Below, in pieces: positions 1 through 7,457 of a DNA stretch of 23,424 nucleotides; the stretch's first letter is position 1, and every line of letters starts with the position of its first letter. The translations under genes were made by a program, and so were the position numbers. Source of the DNA: Candidatus Wildermuthbacteria bacterium RIFCSPHIGHO2_12_FULL_40_12 (GTDB lineage Bacteria > Patescibacteriota > Minisyncoccia > Minisyncoccales > 2-12-FULL-40-12); the NCBI GenBank assembly GCA_001823315.1, contig MHUC01000018.1, positions 506 to 23,929 on the forward strand, in the 5' to 3' direction. The notes below the pieces were generated by a model, which made no database searches, was not told the DNA's origin, and saw only the letters and a list, made by a program, of their open reading frames with translations.

Positions 1-1618
1 CCGCAACATAGTCGCCGTTTTGAGACACGGCGGCGGCTCCGGTACCAACCCTGCCAATGCCTGCATACCACAACCAACTCCCTGCATTTTCATCCCAAAG
101 AGCAACCGCGTCGAACAGTCCCAGCCAGTGATAGTTGTAGGTCTGAACAAAGTACATTCCCTCACTTTTTGTGTCGGGACTGTAGGCGACCGACGAAGTA
201 GGTTGCCCGTATGACCCTAAAAGTTCTCCGTCTTTGGTAAGGACATATACTTTCCCGTCCCAAGTGTCCGAACTAGCGGCTGTAATTCTGGCCGCGTCAG
301 ACATTATTGTTACGTCGACAATAGAAGAATCAGTTGGATAACCCCACAAGAGCTCGCCATTTCCGTTCAGGAAATACACTTCCCAGACACTCCCGACGGC
401 AATACGACTACCGTCCGATGAAGTAGAGACGCTATTGGCGATATATTCTGTCTCAAAAATCAGATTTGGATCGCCTGGCTCCGAAACGTGAGTCACGTTG
501 AACGTATGCACCAAATAGGCGCTTAAATCCAGCCAAGCGGGCGCAGTTTTATTCGCCTTGTCTTCCACCCTGATAAGACATTTGTAGCTCCCATCTGACG
601 CCAGCTTCTCGTTTTGAACAAGAGTTTCGTATTGCGTAAAAGTATCTCCCTCATACACGAACGACATAGTCAACGTTCCGTCAAACAGATCAGGACACTC
701 AATAATTGGCGCGAAATGACTATCTTTACCCTGATAATCAAAAACGTCGATAATCAGAGTGGTTTCGCCACCTTCGTCAGTAAGCCCATAGCCATTACCG
801 TACGCAATAATTCGCCACGGCTCCGGACAATTGGCTTCGGGCGGAAAATCTGTCATCGGATCGGTAACCGGCTCTTTTGTGGGTTTTGCCCACGACATAT
901 CAACCGCGTAACCAAACACAAATGGCGAACCCTGTAAGATCATCTCGTACGTCTTAACAATCTTGTCTCCGGCGTAAAACGCGCTGCGCGTATTGGCCGG
1001 GCCGTTGGTCATGAAACGCTTGTAACCGTTGACTTTGGCGTTAGGCGGTTGGTTAGTCGCAAACTTACCTTTGACATAGCTTTGAAGGCCTGTCGGATCT
1101 AAGAGTTCGGTTCCGGGACAGTAAAGCGAGGTAAACCCGTCGGCTCCAACCAGTTGACTATCATAGAGCGAACTGTCTGAAAGATTAAGTCCTAATGACG
1201 GAAAAACTCCGCTCCCCCGGAATATTACGATCCCCCTCACGTCAAAAACCGTAAGCGACGGCGACGCAAAAGGATGCGTAATTTCAATATCAACCAACTT
1301 AGTGCCAAAACCAGAATCCTTAATTTTAAGGATCTTTACGCAGTCCGCGCAAGGATTCTGCTCGAGAAACTTGAGAGCGTTGAAGTGAACCGACACCTGA
1401 CGACCTGAAGTCACCTCGAAATCGTTTGTTTCCGGATCTATCCGGACGAACTGGAAAGACAGTAGGTAATGACTACTATCCGTTGACGCGCCGTTTAAGG
1501 CCTCATCGGGTTCTGGCGGTGTCACGGGATTGCTTGTCTCCCCGCTTCCGCCAGAGCACGAAATTGTTACGGTTAACAGGAAAACAGCGAGAACTAAAAA
1601 ATAAATTGTCTGTCGCAT
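1..1618 (-). CDS. Secreted lipoprotein with beta-propeller-like C-terminal half (3' end outside window)
   Basis: An open frame runs from ATG at 1618 to the window edge without a stop, giving 539 residues; the C-terminus is missing. The start is fixed by AGGAGGT six bases upstream. The N-terminus is Met-Arg, a hydrophobic stretch to about residue 19, then Ser-Cys (Cys21) followed by Gly/Ser-rich sequence, which fits a type II signal peptide and a lipid-anchored surface protein. After a Pro/Thr/Glu linker comes a beta-rich region with several Cys residues. From about residue 420 there are repeats of the kind seen in WD40/PQQ-like propellers (ISSDG-like turns, KVYVLTKDGELL, LWGYPTD). I do not recognise a specific family and assign no function. 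The gene is visibly more GC-rich than its neighbours and is separated from them by a terminator, so it is probably its own transcription unit and may have been acquired horizontally. The frame is confident; the fold is inference. Confidence 0.85.
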   Translation of the reverse strand, partial: MRQTIYFLVLAVFLLTVTISCSGGSGETSNPVTPPEPDEALNGASTDSSHYLLSFQFVRIDPETNDFEVTSGRQVSVHFNALKFLEQNPCADCVKILKIKDSGFGTKLVDIEITHPFASPSLTVFDVRGIVIFRGSGVFPSLGLNLSDSSLYDSQLVGADGFTSLYCPGTELLDPTGLQSYVKGKFATNQPPNAKVNGYKRFMTNGPANTRSAFYAGDKIVKTYEMILQGSPFVFGYAVDMSWAKPTKEPVTDPMTDFPPEANCPEPWRIIAYGNGYGLTDEGGETTLIIDVFDYQGKDSHFAPIIECPDLFDGTLTMSFVYEGDTFTQYETLVQNEKLASDGSYKCLIRVEDKANKTAPAWLDLSAYLVHTFNVTHVSEPGDPNLIFETEYIANSVSTSSDGSRIAVGSVWEVYFLNGNGELLWGYPTDSSIVDVTIMSDAARITAASSDTWDGKVYVLTKDGELLGSYGQPTSSVAYSPDTKSEGMYFVQTYNYHWLGLFDAVALWDENAGSWLWYAGIGRVGTGAAAVSQNGDYVA

Positions 1619-1624
1619 CTGGCG

Positions 1625-1631
1625 ACCTCCT
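1625..1631 (-). promoter_or_regulatory. Strong ribosome binding site of the lipoprotein gene
   Basis: The minus strand reads AGGAGGT, followed by six bases and then ATG at 1618. It decides the start of the lipoprotein. Most other genes here lack such a site. Confidence 0.85.
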
Positions 1632-1687
1632 TTTCAATATATTCAGTTGTAATGCAAAGAGCAAAACCCTCTGCTTGCTGATTTCAG

Positions 1688-1714
1688 CTTGTACAATCCA
1701 GAAAGCATTGTCAA
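1688..1714 (-). promoter_or_regulatory. Possible weak promoter of the lipoprotein gene
   Basis: The minus strand has TTGACA (1714-1709) followed after 15 bases by TACAAG (1693-1688). The -35 is perfect, but the -10 is poor and the spacing short. It is proposed only because a promoter is expected between the upstream terminator and this separately translated gene. Confidence 0.3.
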
Positions 1715-1723
1715 TGGGCAACG

Positions 1724-1743
1724 AAAAAAAACGGCTGACCGTT
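1724..1743 (-). terminator. Intrinsic terminator after the Nudix gene
   Basis: On the minus strand, right after the Nudix stop codon, AACGG pairs with CCGTT around a 4-base loop (1743-1730) and runs into eight T residues (1731-1724). The stem is short, but the T tract is clean and the position is at the end of a same-strand gene run. Confidence 0.65.
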
Positions 1744-1745
1744 AA

Positions 1746-2177
1746 TTAAATTTCTATTTTGAGTTCTTTTGCCACTTTAGGGTTTAGCCGGGTGGTAATT
1801 AGGTTTTTTATCTCGCTTGGCTTAACCCATTTAATTTCGGCGACTTCGTGCGCCTCTTGGGGCTTGGCAATTGGCTCTGGAGTATTTAATTTGCACAGAT
1901 GATAAACAATCATTATCGGAAATTGAGAATGGAGCGCTAAATCAATTTGTCTTATTGATTCAATGTCGTAACCGGTCTCGGCTAAAATCTCGCGTTTCAC
2001 GCATTCTCCTCTTGTCTCTTGATAACGCTGCTTGCCGGCCGGAAAAGCCCAGGACAAAACAGAGCCGTCTCTGCCGGTTTCGGGCTTGACTCTTTTTATC
2101 ATTAAAACCTCTCCTTTGTTGTTCAAAACAATTCCTAAGTTAATAAAATCCTTGGCCTCTTCTGATTGGTTTTTCAT
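1746..2177 (-). CDS. Nudix hydrolase
   Basis: A 143-residue Nudix-family protein that would hydrolyse a nucleoside diphosphate linked to another moiety; the substrate cannot be read from the sequence. The Nudix box spans residues 48-70: Gly48, Glu54, Arg62-Glu63, Ala66-Glu67 and Gly69. The first Glu of the usual EE pair is Ala66, while the other acidic metal ligands remain. The start chosen is ATG at 2177, 14 bp after the stop of the polyprenyl synthase gene. A longer frame to 2246 exists but would overlap that gene by 55 bp and adds no family sequence. Its position in line with the nucleotidyltransferase and polyprenyl synthase genes suggests co-transcription, with a terminator just downstream. 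The family is certain, the substrate unknown. Confidence 0.88.
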   Translation of the reverse strand: MKNQSEEAKDFINLGIVLNNKGEVLMIKRVKPETGRDGSVLSWAFPAGKQRYQETRGECVKREILAETGYDIESIRQIDLALHSQFPIMIVYHLCKLNTPEPIAKPQEAHEVAEIKWVKPSEIKNLITTRLNPKVAKELKIEI

Positions 2178-2191
2178 TATAATCTCGAAAA

Positions 2192-3220
2192 TTATTTCTC
2201 CCTCGTAAAAATGAAATCGGTCAAATCGCTTAAAACGCCGTTCCATTTATTCTGGGGCAGTTTCCGCAAAGCTTCTTTGGACATTTTAAGAAACCTTGCG
2301 GCAAGCTCTTTCGCTTTTTGGCGGCTATTCGTGCTTTTTATCAAGGCGACGGCTTTGCGAACATCGCTCTGATTAATTTTTCTTTTAGATAAGATTTTCA
2401 AAAGGGCGGCTCTGTCTTTTTGTTTCAGCGATTTTAACGCCAGCAGAATAACGATGTTGCCGGCTTTTCTTTCTTTAATGTCCTTGCCGATTTCCTTGCC
2501 AAACACTTTTTCTTCGCCGAAAATGTCTAAAATATCGTCCTTAATCTGAAAGGCGATGCCAAGATTAAAACCAAAATCCTTGAGAGCTTTAATCTGCGCA
2601 GTTTTGGCTCCGGCGCAGATTCCCCCTATCTCGCAGGCAACACCTAACAACGCGGATGTTTTTTTACCAACCATATCAAAATAATCTCGCAAAGACACAG
2701 ATTTATAGCGATTCTTCAACAGATACGCGTCATCTTCTCTGCCGCCTCTCTCAAACAGTAAATCGTACATTTCACCGTTCACAATTGTTTTGATGGTTCT
2801 GGAAAAAATCTTGCTTATCTTTTGGTGATTATTCGATCTTTGCGCCGCTTGGAAAATAGCGGCGGCGTAATAAACGCTGACGCATTCGGCGGGGGACTTG
2901 CCGAATTTCGCCCACAAAGACGCCTTCCCTCTTCTTAAAACGCTCCTGTCTATAAGATCATCAACTATCAGCGTATAATTGTGCAAAATCTCAATGCCGG
3001 CGGCTGGATACAATGCGTTCTTTAATTTTCCGCCTAAAAGCCGGCAGGAAATTAAAGTCAAAACCGGCCTTAATCTTTTACCGCCGGCCAAAACGGGATA
3101 AAGAACCAAGGAATGAAATTTTTTATCCACAGAATCCAAAAGGATATCTTTAATTGCCGGCTCTGCAATTTTGGAAAGCTTTCCAAGAACAAATTTTAGA
3201 TTATCCTTTTCTTGCGTCAT
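2192..3220 (-). CDS. Polyprenyl diphosphate synthase (trans-isoprenyl type)
   Basis: A 342-residue enzyme that condenses isopentenyl diphosphate with allylic diphosphates to build linear prenyl chains for lipid carriers or quinones. Visible motifs are GGKRLRP at 46-52 (diphosphate binding), the first Asp-rich motif DDLID at 87-91 and the second, DDILD, at 228-232. The first motif is the short DDxxD form rather than the DDxxxxD form of typical bacterial farnesyl diphosphate synthases. Tyr82, five residues before it, is a bulky side chain at a position known to limit chain length, so a short or medium product is plausible but not proven. The start is ATG at 3220, which overlaps the upstream nucleotidyltransferase gene by 20 bp and suggests translational coupling. 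An extension to 3280 lies wholly inside the upstream gene and is not favoured. Confidence 0.92.
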   Translation of the reverse strand: MTQEKDNLKFVLGKLSKIAEPAIKDILLDSVDKKFHSLVLYPVLAGGKRLRPVLTLISCRLLGGKLKNALYPAAGIEILHNYTLIVDDLIDRSVLRRGKASLWAKFGKSPAECVSVYYAAAIFQAAQRSNNHQKISKIFSRTIKTIVNGEMYDLLFERGGREDDAYLLKNRYKSVSLRDYFDMVGKKTSALLGVACEIGGICAGAKTAQIKALKDFGFNLGIAFQIKDDILDIFGEEKVFGKEIGKDIKERKAGNIVILLALKSLKQKDRAALLKILSKRKINQSDVRKAVALIKSTNSRQKAKELAARFLKMSKEALRKLPQNKWNGVLSDLTDFIFTREK

Positions 3221-4460
3221 TAATCTTTTTTTTAATAACGCTCTCGGTCTTGCTGAATAACACAGCTTTGTCGGGGACATTTTCCATGGCTATAGAATGA
3301 GGACCAATGACAGCACCGTTGCCAATAATAACCCCTGGCATTATGGAACTATTTACGCCCGTTTTCGCGTCGTCACCCATAATGCATCCGAATCTGGTAA
3401 GCTTGGTGTCAACAACCTTACCGTTCGTTGCAACCTTAATCGTTGCGCCGTCAAACCTATAGTTAGCGATTGTTGTGCCCGCCGCCAAATCGCAGTCCGA
3501 ACCAATAACAGAGTCGGCAACGTACGATAATCTGGCAACCTGGGAGCGATCGCCAATGATTGAACGTTCAATAACTGCGCCGTGACCGACGACAGCATTA
3601 GCGCCAATACTAAGAGGGCCTTTTAAATAACAATTAGGTCCAACGATGGCGTTTCTGCCGATATATATTGGCCCTTCAAAATAACTGCCCGCCTTCACAA
3701 CAGCTCCTTTCTGAACGATAATTTTACCCCCAAGACGACAATTTTGCTCAATGCGTCCCTCTAAGGCCTTTTTTCCTTCAGCGAGCAAAAACTCATTAGC
3801 GTCAAACAAATTCCACGGATAAGAAAGCGGGCACCAGCGTCCAGCTTTAACCCAATATAATTTTTCTTTCTCAACAAACTTGTTTATGTAATCTGTAAAT
3901 TCGTATTCACCTCGCGGAGATAGTTTGATTTTATAATCAAAAACTTTTTTGGGTAGAAAATAAAGGCCGGCGTTGACTAATTGACTTGCTGATTTTTTGG
4001 GCTTTTCCACTATGCCCCTAACCAAATCGTTATTTAGATCTATGACGCCAAAGTTAGAGTGATTTTTTGTTTCCGCCAACAAGACAGAAGGGAATTGCGC
4101 CAAAACTTTTTTAATGTCGTTTTTATCGTAGAGATCGTCTCCGTTAAGCAAAAGAAATTTATCTTTTATGCGGGGCAACGCCATCCTTGCGGCGTCGCCC
4201 GTACCCATTGGAGAATTTTGCTCTATGTAATGAATTTTGATTCCTTTATAACTTGAACCAAACGTATTTTTTATTGTTTCCCCCAAATAGCCGATGACCA
4301 AAACTATCTCGTCAACCAAACCGTTCAGCTGATTAAGATTATGGTCCAATATGGCTCTGTCTAAGGTCTTGAGTAATGGTTTGGGCCGATTATTGGTTAG
4401 GGGCCTGAACCTCATACCCTTGCCCGCAGCCAACACAACCGCTTTAATCTTTGTATCCAT
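3201..4460 (-). CDS. GlmU-like sugar-1-phosphate nucleotidyltransferase with left-handed beta-helix domain
   Basis: A 419-residue protein with two domains. Residues 1 to about 225 are a nucleotidyltransferase: a GxGxRxxPLT signature with downstream RPKP lies at about 11-29, and GDD at about 107-109 is the likely metal/substrate site. From about 240 on there are hexapeptide repeats of a left-handed beta-helix (IGRNAIVGPN, IGANAVVGHG, MPGVIIGNGA). This layout fits GlmU and glucose-1-phosphate thymidylyl/uridylyltransferases, making an activated sugar for cell-envelope polymers. It is shorter than typical bifunctional GlmU and I cannot confirm an acetyltransferase active site. The start is taken as ATG at 4460, two bases after the leuS stop; a TTG at 4466 would overlap leuS. 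No Shine-Dalgarno is visible, so coupling to leuS is likely. Confidence 0.88.
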   Translation of the reverse strand: MDTKIKAVVLAAGKGMRFRPLTNNRPKPLLKTLDRAILDHNLNQLNGLVDEIVLVIGYLGETIKNTFGSSYKGIKIHYIEQNSPMGTGDAARMALPRIKDKFLLLNGDDLYDKNDIKKVLAQFPSVLLAETKNHSNFGVIDLNNDLVRGIVEKPKKSASQLVNAGLYFLPKKVFDYKIKLSPRGEYEFTDYINKFVEKEKLYWVKAGRWCPLSYPWNLFDANEFLLAEGKKALEGRIEQNCRLGGKIIVQKGAVVKAGSYFEGPIYIGRNAIVGPNCYLKGPLSIGANAVVGHGAVIERSIIGDRSQVARLSYVADSVIGSDCDLAAGTTIANYRFDGATIKVATNGKVVDTKLTRFGCIMGDDAKTGVNSSIMPGVIIGNGAVIGPHSIAMENVPDKAVLFSKTESVIKKKINDARKG

Positions 4461-4462
4461 AA

Positions 4463-6982
4463 TCAAACAACTATATTTATTAATTTTCCCGGCACGAAAA
4501 CAACTCTTCTAACTGTTTGGCCTCTAACCCATTTTGAAATTTTCTCTCTCGCCAAAGCCATCTCTTTCAACTCCTCTTCGGAAATATCTCCGACGGTCTC
4601 CAATTTATCTCGCATTTTACCATTTACCTGCAAAATAAGCATTGTGCTTTCTGGTTGGGCCAAAACTTTATTATATTTTGGCCAAAGCTGAACAGCGCAC
4701 AAACCCTCAAATCCTGCTTTCTCCCAAAGCGCCTCGGATATGTGCGGAGCAAAAGGCGAAAGAATCTTTAAAAAAACACCGAAATCCTTCTTATTTAAAT
4801 AACTACCGCTATCTTTCCAGGAATTACAAAATTCCATCAAAGAACTAATGGCTGTGTTAAATTTTAAATTATCAATATCTTCTGTTATTTTTTTAATGGT
4901 TCTATGGAGCGCTTTTTCAATACTTAGGGCGGTTTTATCTTTTAGGTGTTCAATGTTCTTTTCTGCAACGTTCCAAATCTTTTCCAAAAACCTTCTCGCT
5001 CCTTTTACGCTCTTTGTGTCCCAAGGAATCATCTGCTCATAAGGACCCATGAACATTTGATATATCCTTAACGTATCTACTCCAAACTCTTTGGCTATCT
5101 CGAGAGGATCAATGACGTTTCCCTTAGATTTTGACATCTTAACGCTTCCCTCGCCAAGAATAATACCGTGAGAAGTTCTTTTTTTATAGGGTTCAGGCCC
5201 CAATAACTTTGGCACAGCTTCAATGTCCCACAGGAATTTATAAATAAACCTTGAATACAATAAATGCAAGGTGGCGTGTTCCATTCCTCCGTTATACCAA
5301 TCAACAGGCAACCAATATGCAATTTCTTTTTCGTACTGCTCAAAAATGTTTTCTTTTTGCGTTTTGCGTTTTGAGTTTTGAGTTCCGAGCTTATGCCAGA
5401 ACGCGAAAGCTAAGTAGTACCAATTTGACCCTGCCCAATTTGGCATTACATCGGTCTCCCTACGCGCAACCGCACCGCACTTAGGACAGATCGCATTTAC
5501 CCACCCTTTGATTTTCGCCAAAGGCGAATCGCCTTCGTCGGTAGGTTTATATTCTTTTATGTCGGGCAACTCCAATGGCAAATCGGATTCTTTTAACGGA
5601 ACCCAGTTACAATTTTTACAATAAACCATTGGAATTGGTTCTCCCCAATATCGCTGGCGAGAAAAAATCCAATCTCTTAACTTATAATACGTCGCTTTCT
5701 CGGCAATTTTGCCTATCTTTTTCTGTAGCCACTCGCCAATTCTTACTCTCGCGGCAAAAGAAGGCAGACCGTCAAACCTTTCTGAATTTATTAAAAATCC
5801 TTCGCCCTCGTAAGCCGATTCAAACTGGCCGCCGGAAACAATCCATGGAGCTTTTTGAGGCAGGGTTTTGTGCGCTTGGTACGGCTCTATTACCTCTACG
5901 AATGGAAGGTTTTTTTGTTTGGCAAAATCAAAGTCGCGCTGGTCATGGCAAGGCACCCCCATAATCGCTCCTGTACCGTATTGACTGGAAACATAATCTG
6001 CCAGAAATACGGGAATCTCGCGATTATTTGCCGGATTAATCGCCGTTACTCCTCTTAATTCAATGCCGCTTCTTGCGTCCTTTCCTTGGTTATTTTTCGC
6101 CGCCTTCATCTGCGCGCTGCCAATGTACTGCTCAACGGCTTTGATGTTTGAGATTTGAGTTTTGAGTTTTTCTATTGCAGAGTGCTCTGGCGCCAAAACC
6201 AAAAAAGTCACTCCAAAAAGAGTATCTATGCGAGTTGTGAATATCTCTACTTCGTTATCTGTTTTTCCTTTTGCGTTTTTAATTTTAAATTTTATTACCC
6301 ATCCCTCGCTTTTGCCTATCCACTCTTTCTGCGCCAATTTCACTCTTTCCGGGTAGTCAACCTTCTCCAAATCTTCTAATAATCTGTCGGCATATTTTGT
6401 GATTTTTAACATCCACTGCTCTCTTTCTTTTTGAACAACCTTAGTTCCGCACCTTTCACAATTACCCGCTATTACCTCTTCGTTCGCTAATCCGATTTTA
6501 CAAGAAGGACACCAATTGATAGGTATTTTTGCCTTATATGCTAATCCTTTCTTAAAAAGCTGGACAAAAATCCATTGGGTCCATTTATAATAAACGGGGT
6601 CCGAAGTATTGATTTCTCGAGACCAATCAAAGGAAAATCCCAGAAACTTAAGTTGCTTTTTGAAATTTTCCGTGTTCTGTTGCGTAGCTGCTGCCGGATG
6701 GATACCTGTCTTAATGGCATAGTTTTCTGTTGGCAAGCCAAAAGAATCCCAGCCAATCGGAAACAGGACGTTAAAACCTTCCATTCTTTTCTTTCTGGCG
6801 ACTACGTCTAAAGCAATAAAACTCCGGCAGTGCCCCACATGCAAACCGGCGCCGGAAGCATAAGGGAATTCAAATAAGAGATAAAATTTTGGCTTCTTTG
6901 AAAGGTCTTCAGCTTTAAAAACCTGGTTTTTGTCCCAGGCCTCCTGCCATTTAAATTCTATTCCTTGAGGATTGTAATTCAC
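4463..6982 (-). CDS. leuS: Leucyl-tRNA synthetase
   Basis: A class Ia synthetase of 839 residues that charges tRNA-Leu. The HIGH motif is HVGH at 48-51 and KMSKS is intact at 615-619. Two Cys pairs in the zinc-binding insert (WCPSCK and NCERCG) and a second pair further on (YCKNC and CPKCG) are visible. The CP1 editing domain carries TTRIDTLFG, where most bacteria have TTRPDTLFG. Three stretches rich in Lys, Thr, Gln and Asn (near genomic 5355-5389, 6146-6166 and 6262-6296) are encoded by 7-bp-period DNA repeats and look like low-complexity insertions. The start is GTG at 6982, because the protein there begins directly with the N-terminal signature NPQGIEFKWQ. A near-consensus promoter ends only about 14 bases upstream, and no Shine-Dalgarno is seen. 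Confidence 0.97.
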   Translation of the reverse strand: MNYNPQGIEFKWQEAWDKNQVFKAEDLSKKPKFYLLFEFPYASGAGLHVGHCRSFIALDVVARKKRMEGFNVLFPIGWDSFGLPTENYAIKTGIHPAAATQQNTENFKKQLKFLGFSFDWSREINTSDPVYYKWTQWIFVQLFKKGLAYKAKIPINWCPSCKIGLANEEVIAGNCERCGTKVVQKEREQWMLKITKYADRLLEDLEKVDYPERVKLAQKEWIGKSEGWVIKFKIKNAKGKTDNEVEIFTTRIDTLFGVTFLVLAPEHSAIEKLKTQISNIKAVEQYIGSAQMKAAKNNQGKDARSGIELRGVTAINPANNREIPVFLADYVSSQYGTGAIMGVPCHDQRDFDFAKQKNLPFVEVIEPYQAHKTLPQKAPWIVSGGQFESAYEGEGFLINSERFDGLPSFAARVRIGEWLQKKIGKIAEKATYYKLRDWIFSRQRYWGEPIPMVYCKNCNWVPLKESDLPLELPDIKEYKPTDEGDSPLAKIKGWVNAICPKCGAVARRETDVMPNWAGSNWYYLAFAFWHKLGTQNSKRKTQKENIFEQYEKEIAYWLPVDWYNGGMEHATLHLLYSRFIYKFLWDIEAVPKLLGPEPYKKRTSHGIILGEGSVKMSKSKGNVIDPLEIAKEFGVDTLRIYQMFMGPYEQMIPWDTKSVKGARRFLEKIWNVAEKNIEHLKDKTALSIEKALHRTIKKITEDIDNLKFNTAISSLMEFCNSWKDSGSYLNKKDFGVFLKILSPFAPHISEALWEKAGFEGLCAVQLWPKYNKVLAQPESTMLILQVNGKMRDKLETVGDISEEELKEMALAREKISKWVRGQTVRRVVFVPGKLINIVV
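5355..5389. repeat. Heptanucleotide tandem repeat inside leuS
   Basis: Five consecutive 7-bp units on the plus strand: two TTTTGCG, two TTTTGAG and a degenerate TTCCGAG. They encode a Gln/Asn/Ser/Lys/Arg/Thr-rich stretch of LeuRS on the minus strand. The unit length is not a multiple of three, so three units make a seven-residue period. Confidence 0.8.
6146..6166. repeat. Heptanucleotide tandem repeat inside leuS (second site)
   Basis: Three 7-bp units on the plus strand (GTTTGAG, ATTTGAG, TTTTGAG). They encode the LKTQISN-type segment in the editing domain region of LeuRS and share their consensus with the tracts at 5355 and 11273. Confidence 0.75.
6262..6296. repeat. T-rich heptanucleotide repeat inside leuS (third site)
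   Basis: Five 7-bp units on the plus strand, each starting with at least four T (for example TTTTGCG, TTTTTAA, TTTTAAA). They encode a Lys-Ile-Lys-Asn-Ala-Lys stretch. The same peptide pattern recurs in ileS at 19781-19808. Confidence 0.6.
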
Positions 6983-6995
6983 GATTCAATTCTAA

Positions 6996-7024
6996 ATTTT
7001 AACCCTTTTTGAGGTTATTGTCTA
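6996..7024 (-). promoter_or_regulatory. leuS promoter (near-leaderless)
   Basis: The minus strand reads TAGACA (7024-7019), a 17-base spacer, then TAAAAT (7001-6996), each five of six matches to the sigma-70 consensus. It lies between the terminator of the 86-aa gene and the GTG of leuS at 6982. A start site six to eight bases past the -10 would leave a leader of only several bases, which agrees with the lack of a Shine-Dalgarno sequence. Confidence 0.65.
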
Positions 7025-7063
7025 TTTAAAAATACAAAAATCCCGCCTTGTTCGGCAGGATTT
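7025..7063 (-). terminator. Intrinsic terminator of the 86-aa gene
   Basis: As minus-strand RNA, a 10-bp stem (7063-7054 with 7047-7038, including one G-U pair) closes a 6-base loop and is followed by a T-rich tract. The plus strand would have a C-A mismatch in place of the G-U pair, so the minus direction is favoured. It lies 14 bp after the 86-aa stop codon. Confidence 0.85.
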
Positions 7064-7076
7064 AAACCCTTGCATC

Positions 7077-7337
7077 TTATCGATCGGAGCGAATCTTGGC
7101 AAGGTGTTTTTTGGGCACATTGCATCGCGCCCTTTCTCTGCCCTTATCGTCGCGGAGGATAACCATTACGATTCCTTCGTTGTTTTTTGGGTTTGGATCA
7201 GAGATTATTTCCCAGGGCTTAAAATCCCGATTAGAAACCCCGTCCACGTTAGCGGCGATAATATTTAACGCCACGGTATCCATCCGATAGGAAGTTGAAC
7301 TTCCTTTTTGTTCTTTTGCGATGGCAACTTCAGCCAT
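7077..7337 (-). CDS. Uncharacterised small protein, 86 aa
   Basis: I do not recognise this protein. It has 86 residues starting at ATG 7337, a start fixed by AAGGAGGT five bases upstream; the ten residues added by a longer frame cover that RBS and are not coding. The sequence is soluble and basic at the C-terminus (VPKKHLAKIRSDR), with a central region with hydrophobic, strand-like patches (GIVMVILRDDKGRERARC) and a single Cys. No signal peptide or membrane segment is visible. It is transcribed alone: its own promoter is upstream and an intrinsic terminator directly downstream, splitting tatD from leuS. With a near-consensus -10 and a perfect RBS it is probably well expressed. The beta-strand-like core with a basic tail could suit nucleic-acid or ribosome binding, but that is speculation. 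Confidence 0.8.
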   Translation of the reverse strand: MAEVAIAKEQKGSSTSYRMDTVALNIIAANVDGVSNRDFKPWEIISDPNPKNNEGIVMVILRDDKGRERARCNVPKKHLAKIRSDR

Positions 7338-7342
7338 ATTCG

Positions 7343-7350
7343 ACCTCCTT
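7343..7350 (-). promoter_or_regulatory. Strong ribosome binding site of the 86-aa gene
   Basis: The minus strand reads AAGGAGGT, then five bases to ATG 7337. It decides between this start and an in-frame upstream start at 7367. Confidence 0.85.
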
Positions 7351-7395
7351 GAAAGTGGTTTACGCAAAGATTAAAATATTAGAGTGCAATATCTT

Positions 7396-7422
7396 ATTAT
7401 ACTCAAAAACAGCAAAAGTCAA
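7396..7422 (-). promoter_or_regulatory. Promoter of the 86-aa gene
   Basis: The minus strand has TTGACT (7422-7417) and a perfect TATAAT (7401-7396). The spacer is 15 bases, shorter than the preferred 17. It lies between the tatD stop and the RBS and leaves a leader of roughly 50 bases. Confidence 0.6.
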
Positions 7423-7457
7423 CACGGCTGCGTTTGAAAATTACATAAATCAAATTA

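Noticed and set aside
20..937. Plus-strand open frames of 64 and 107 codons in the first kilobase
   Set aside because: They are shadows of the continuous minus-strand lipoprotein frame, which has a signal peptide, a perfect RBS and protein-like composition.
3220..3280. N-terminal extension of the polyprenyl synthase
   Set aside because: The added 20 residues lie wholly inside the upstream gene and do not resemble the family N-terminus; ATG 3220 is preferred.
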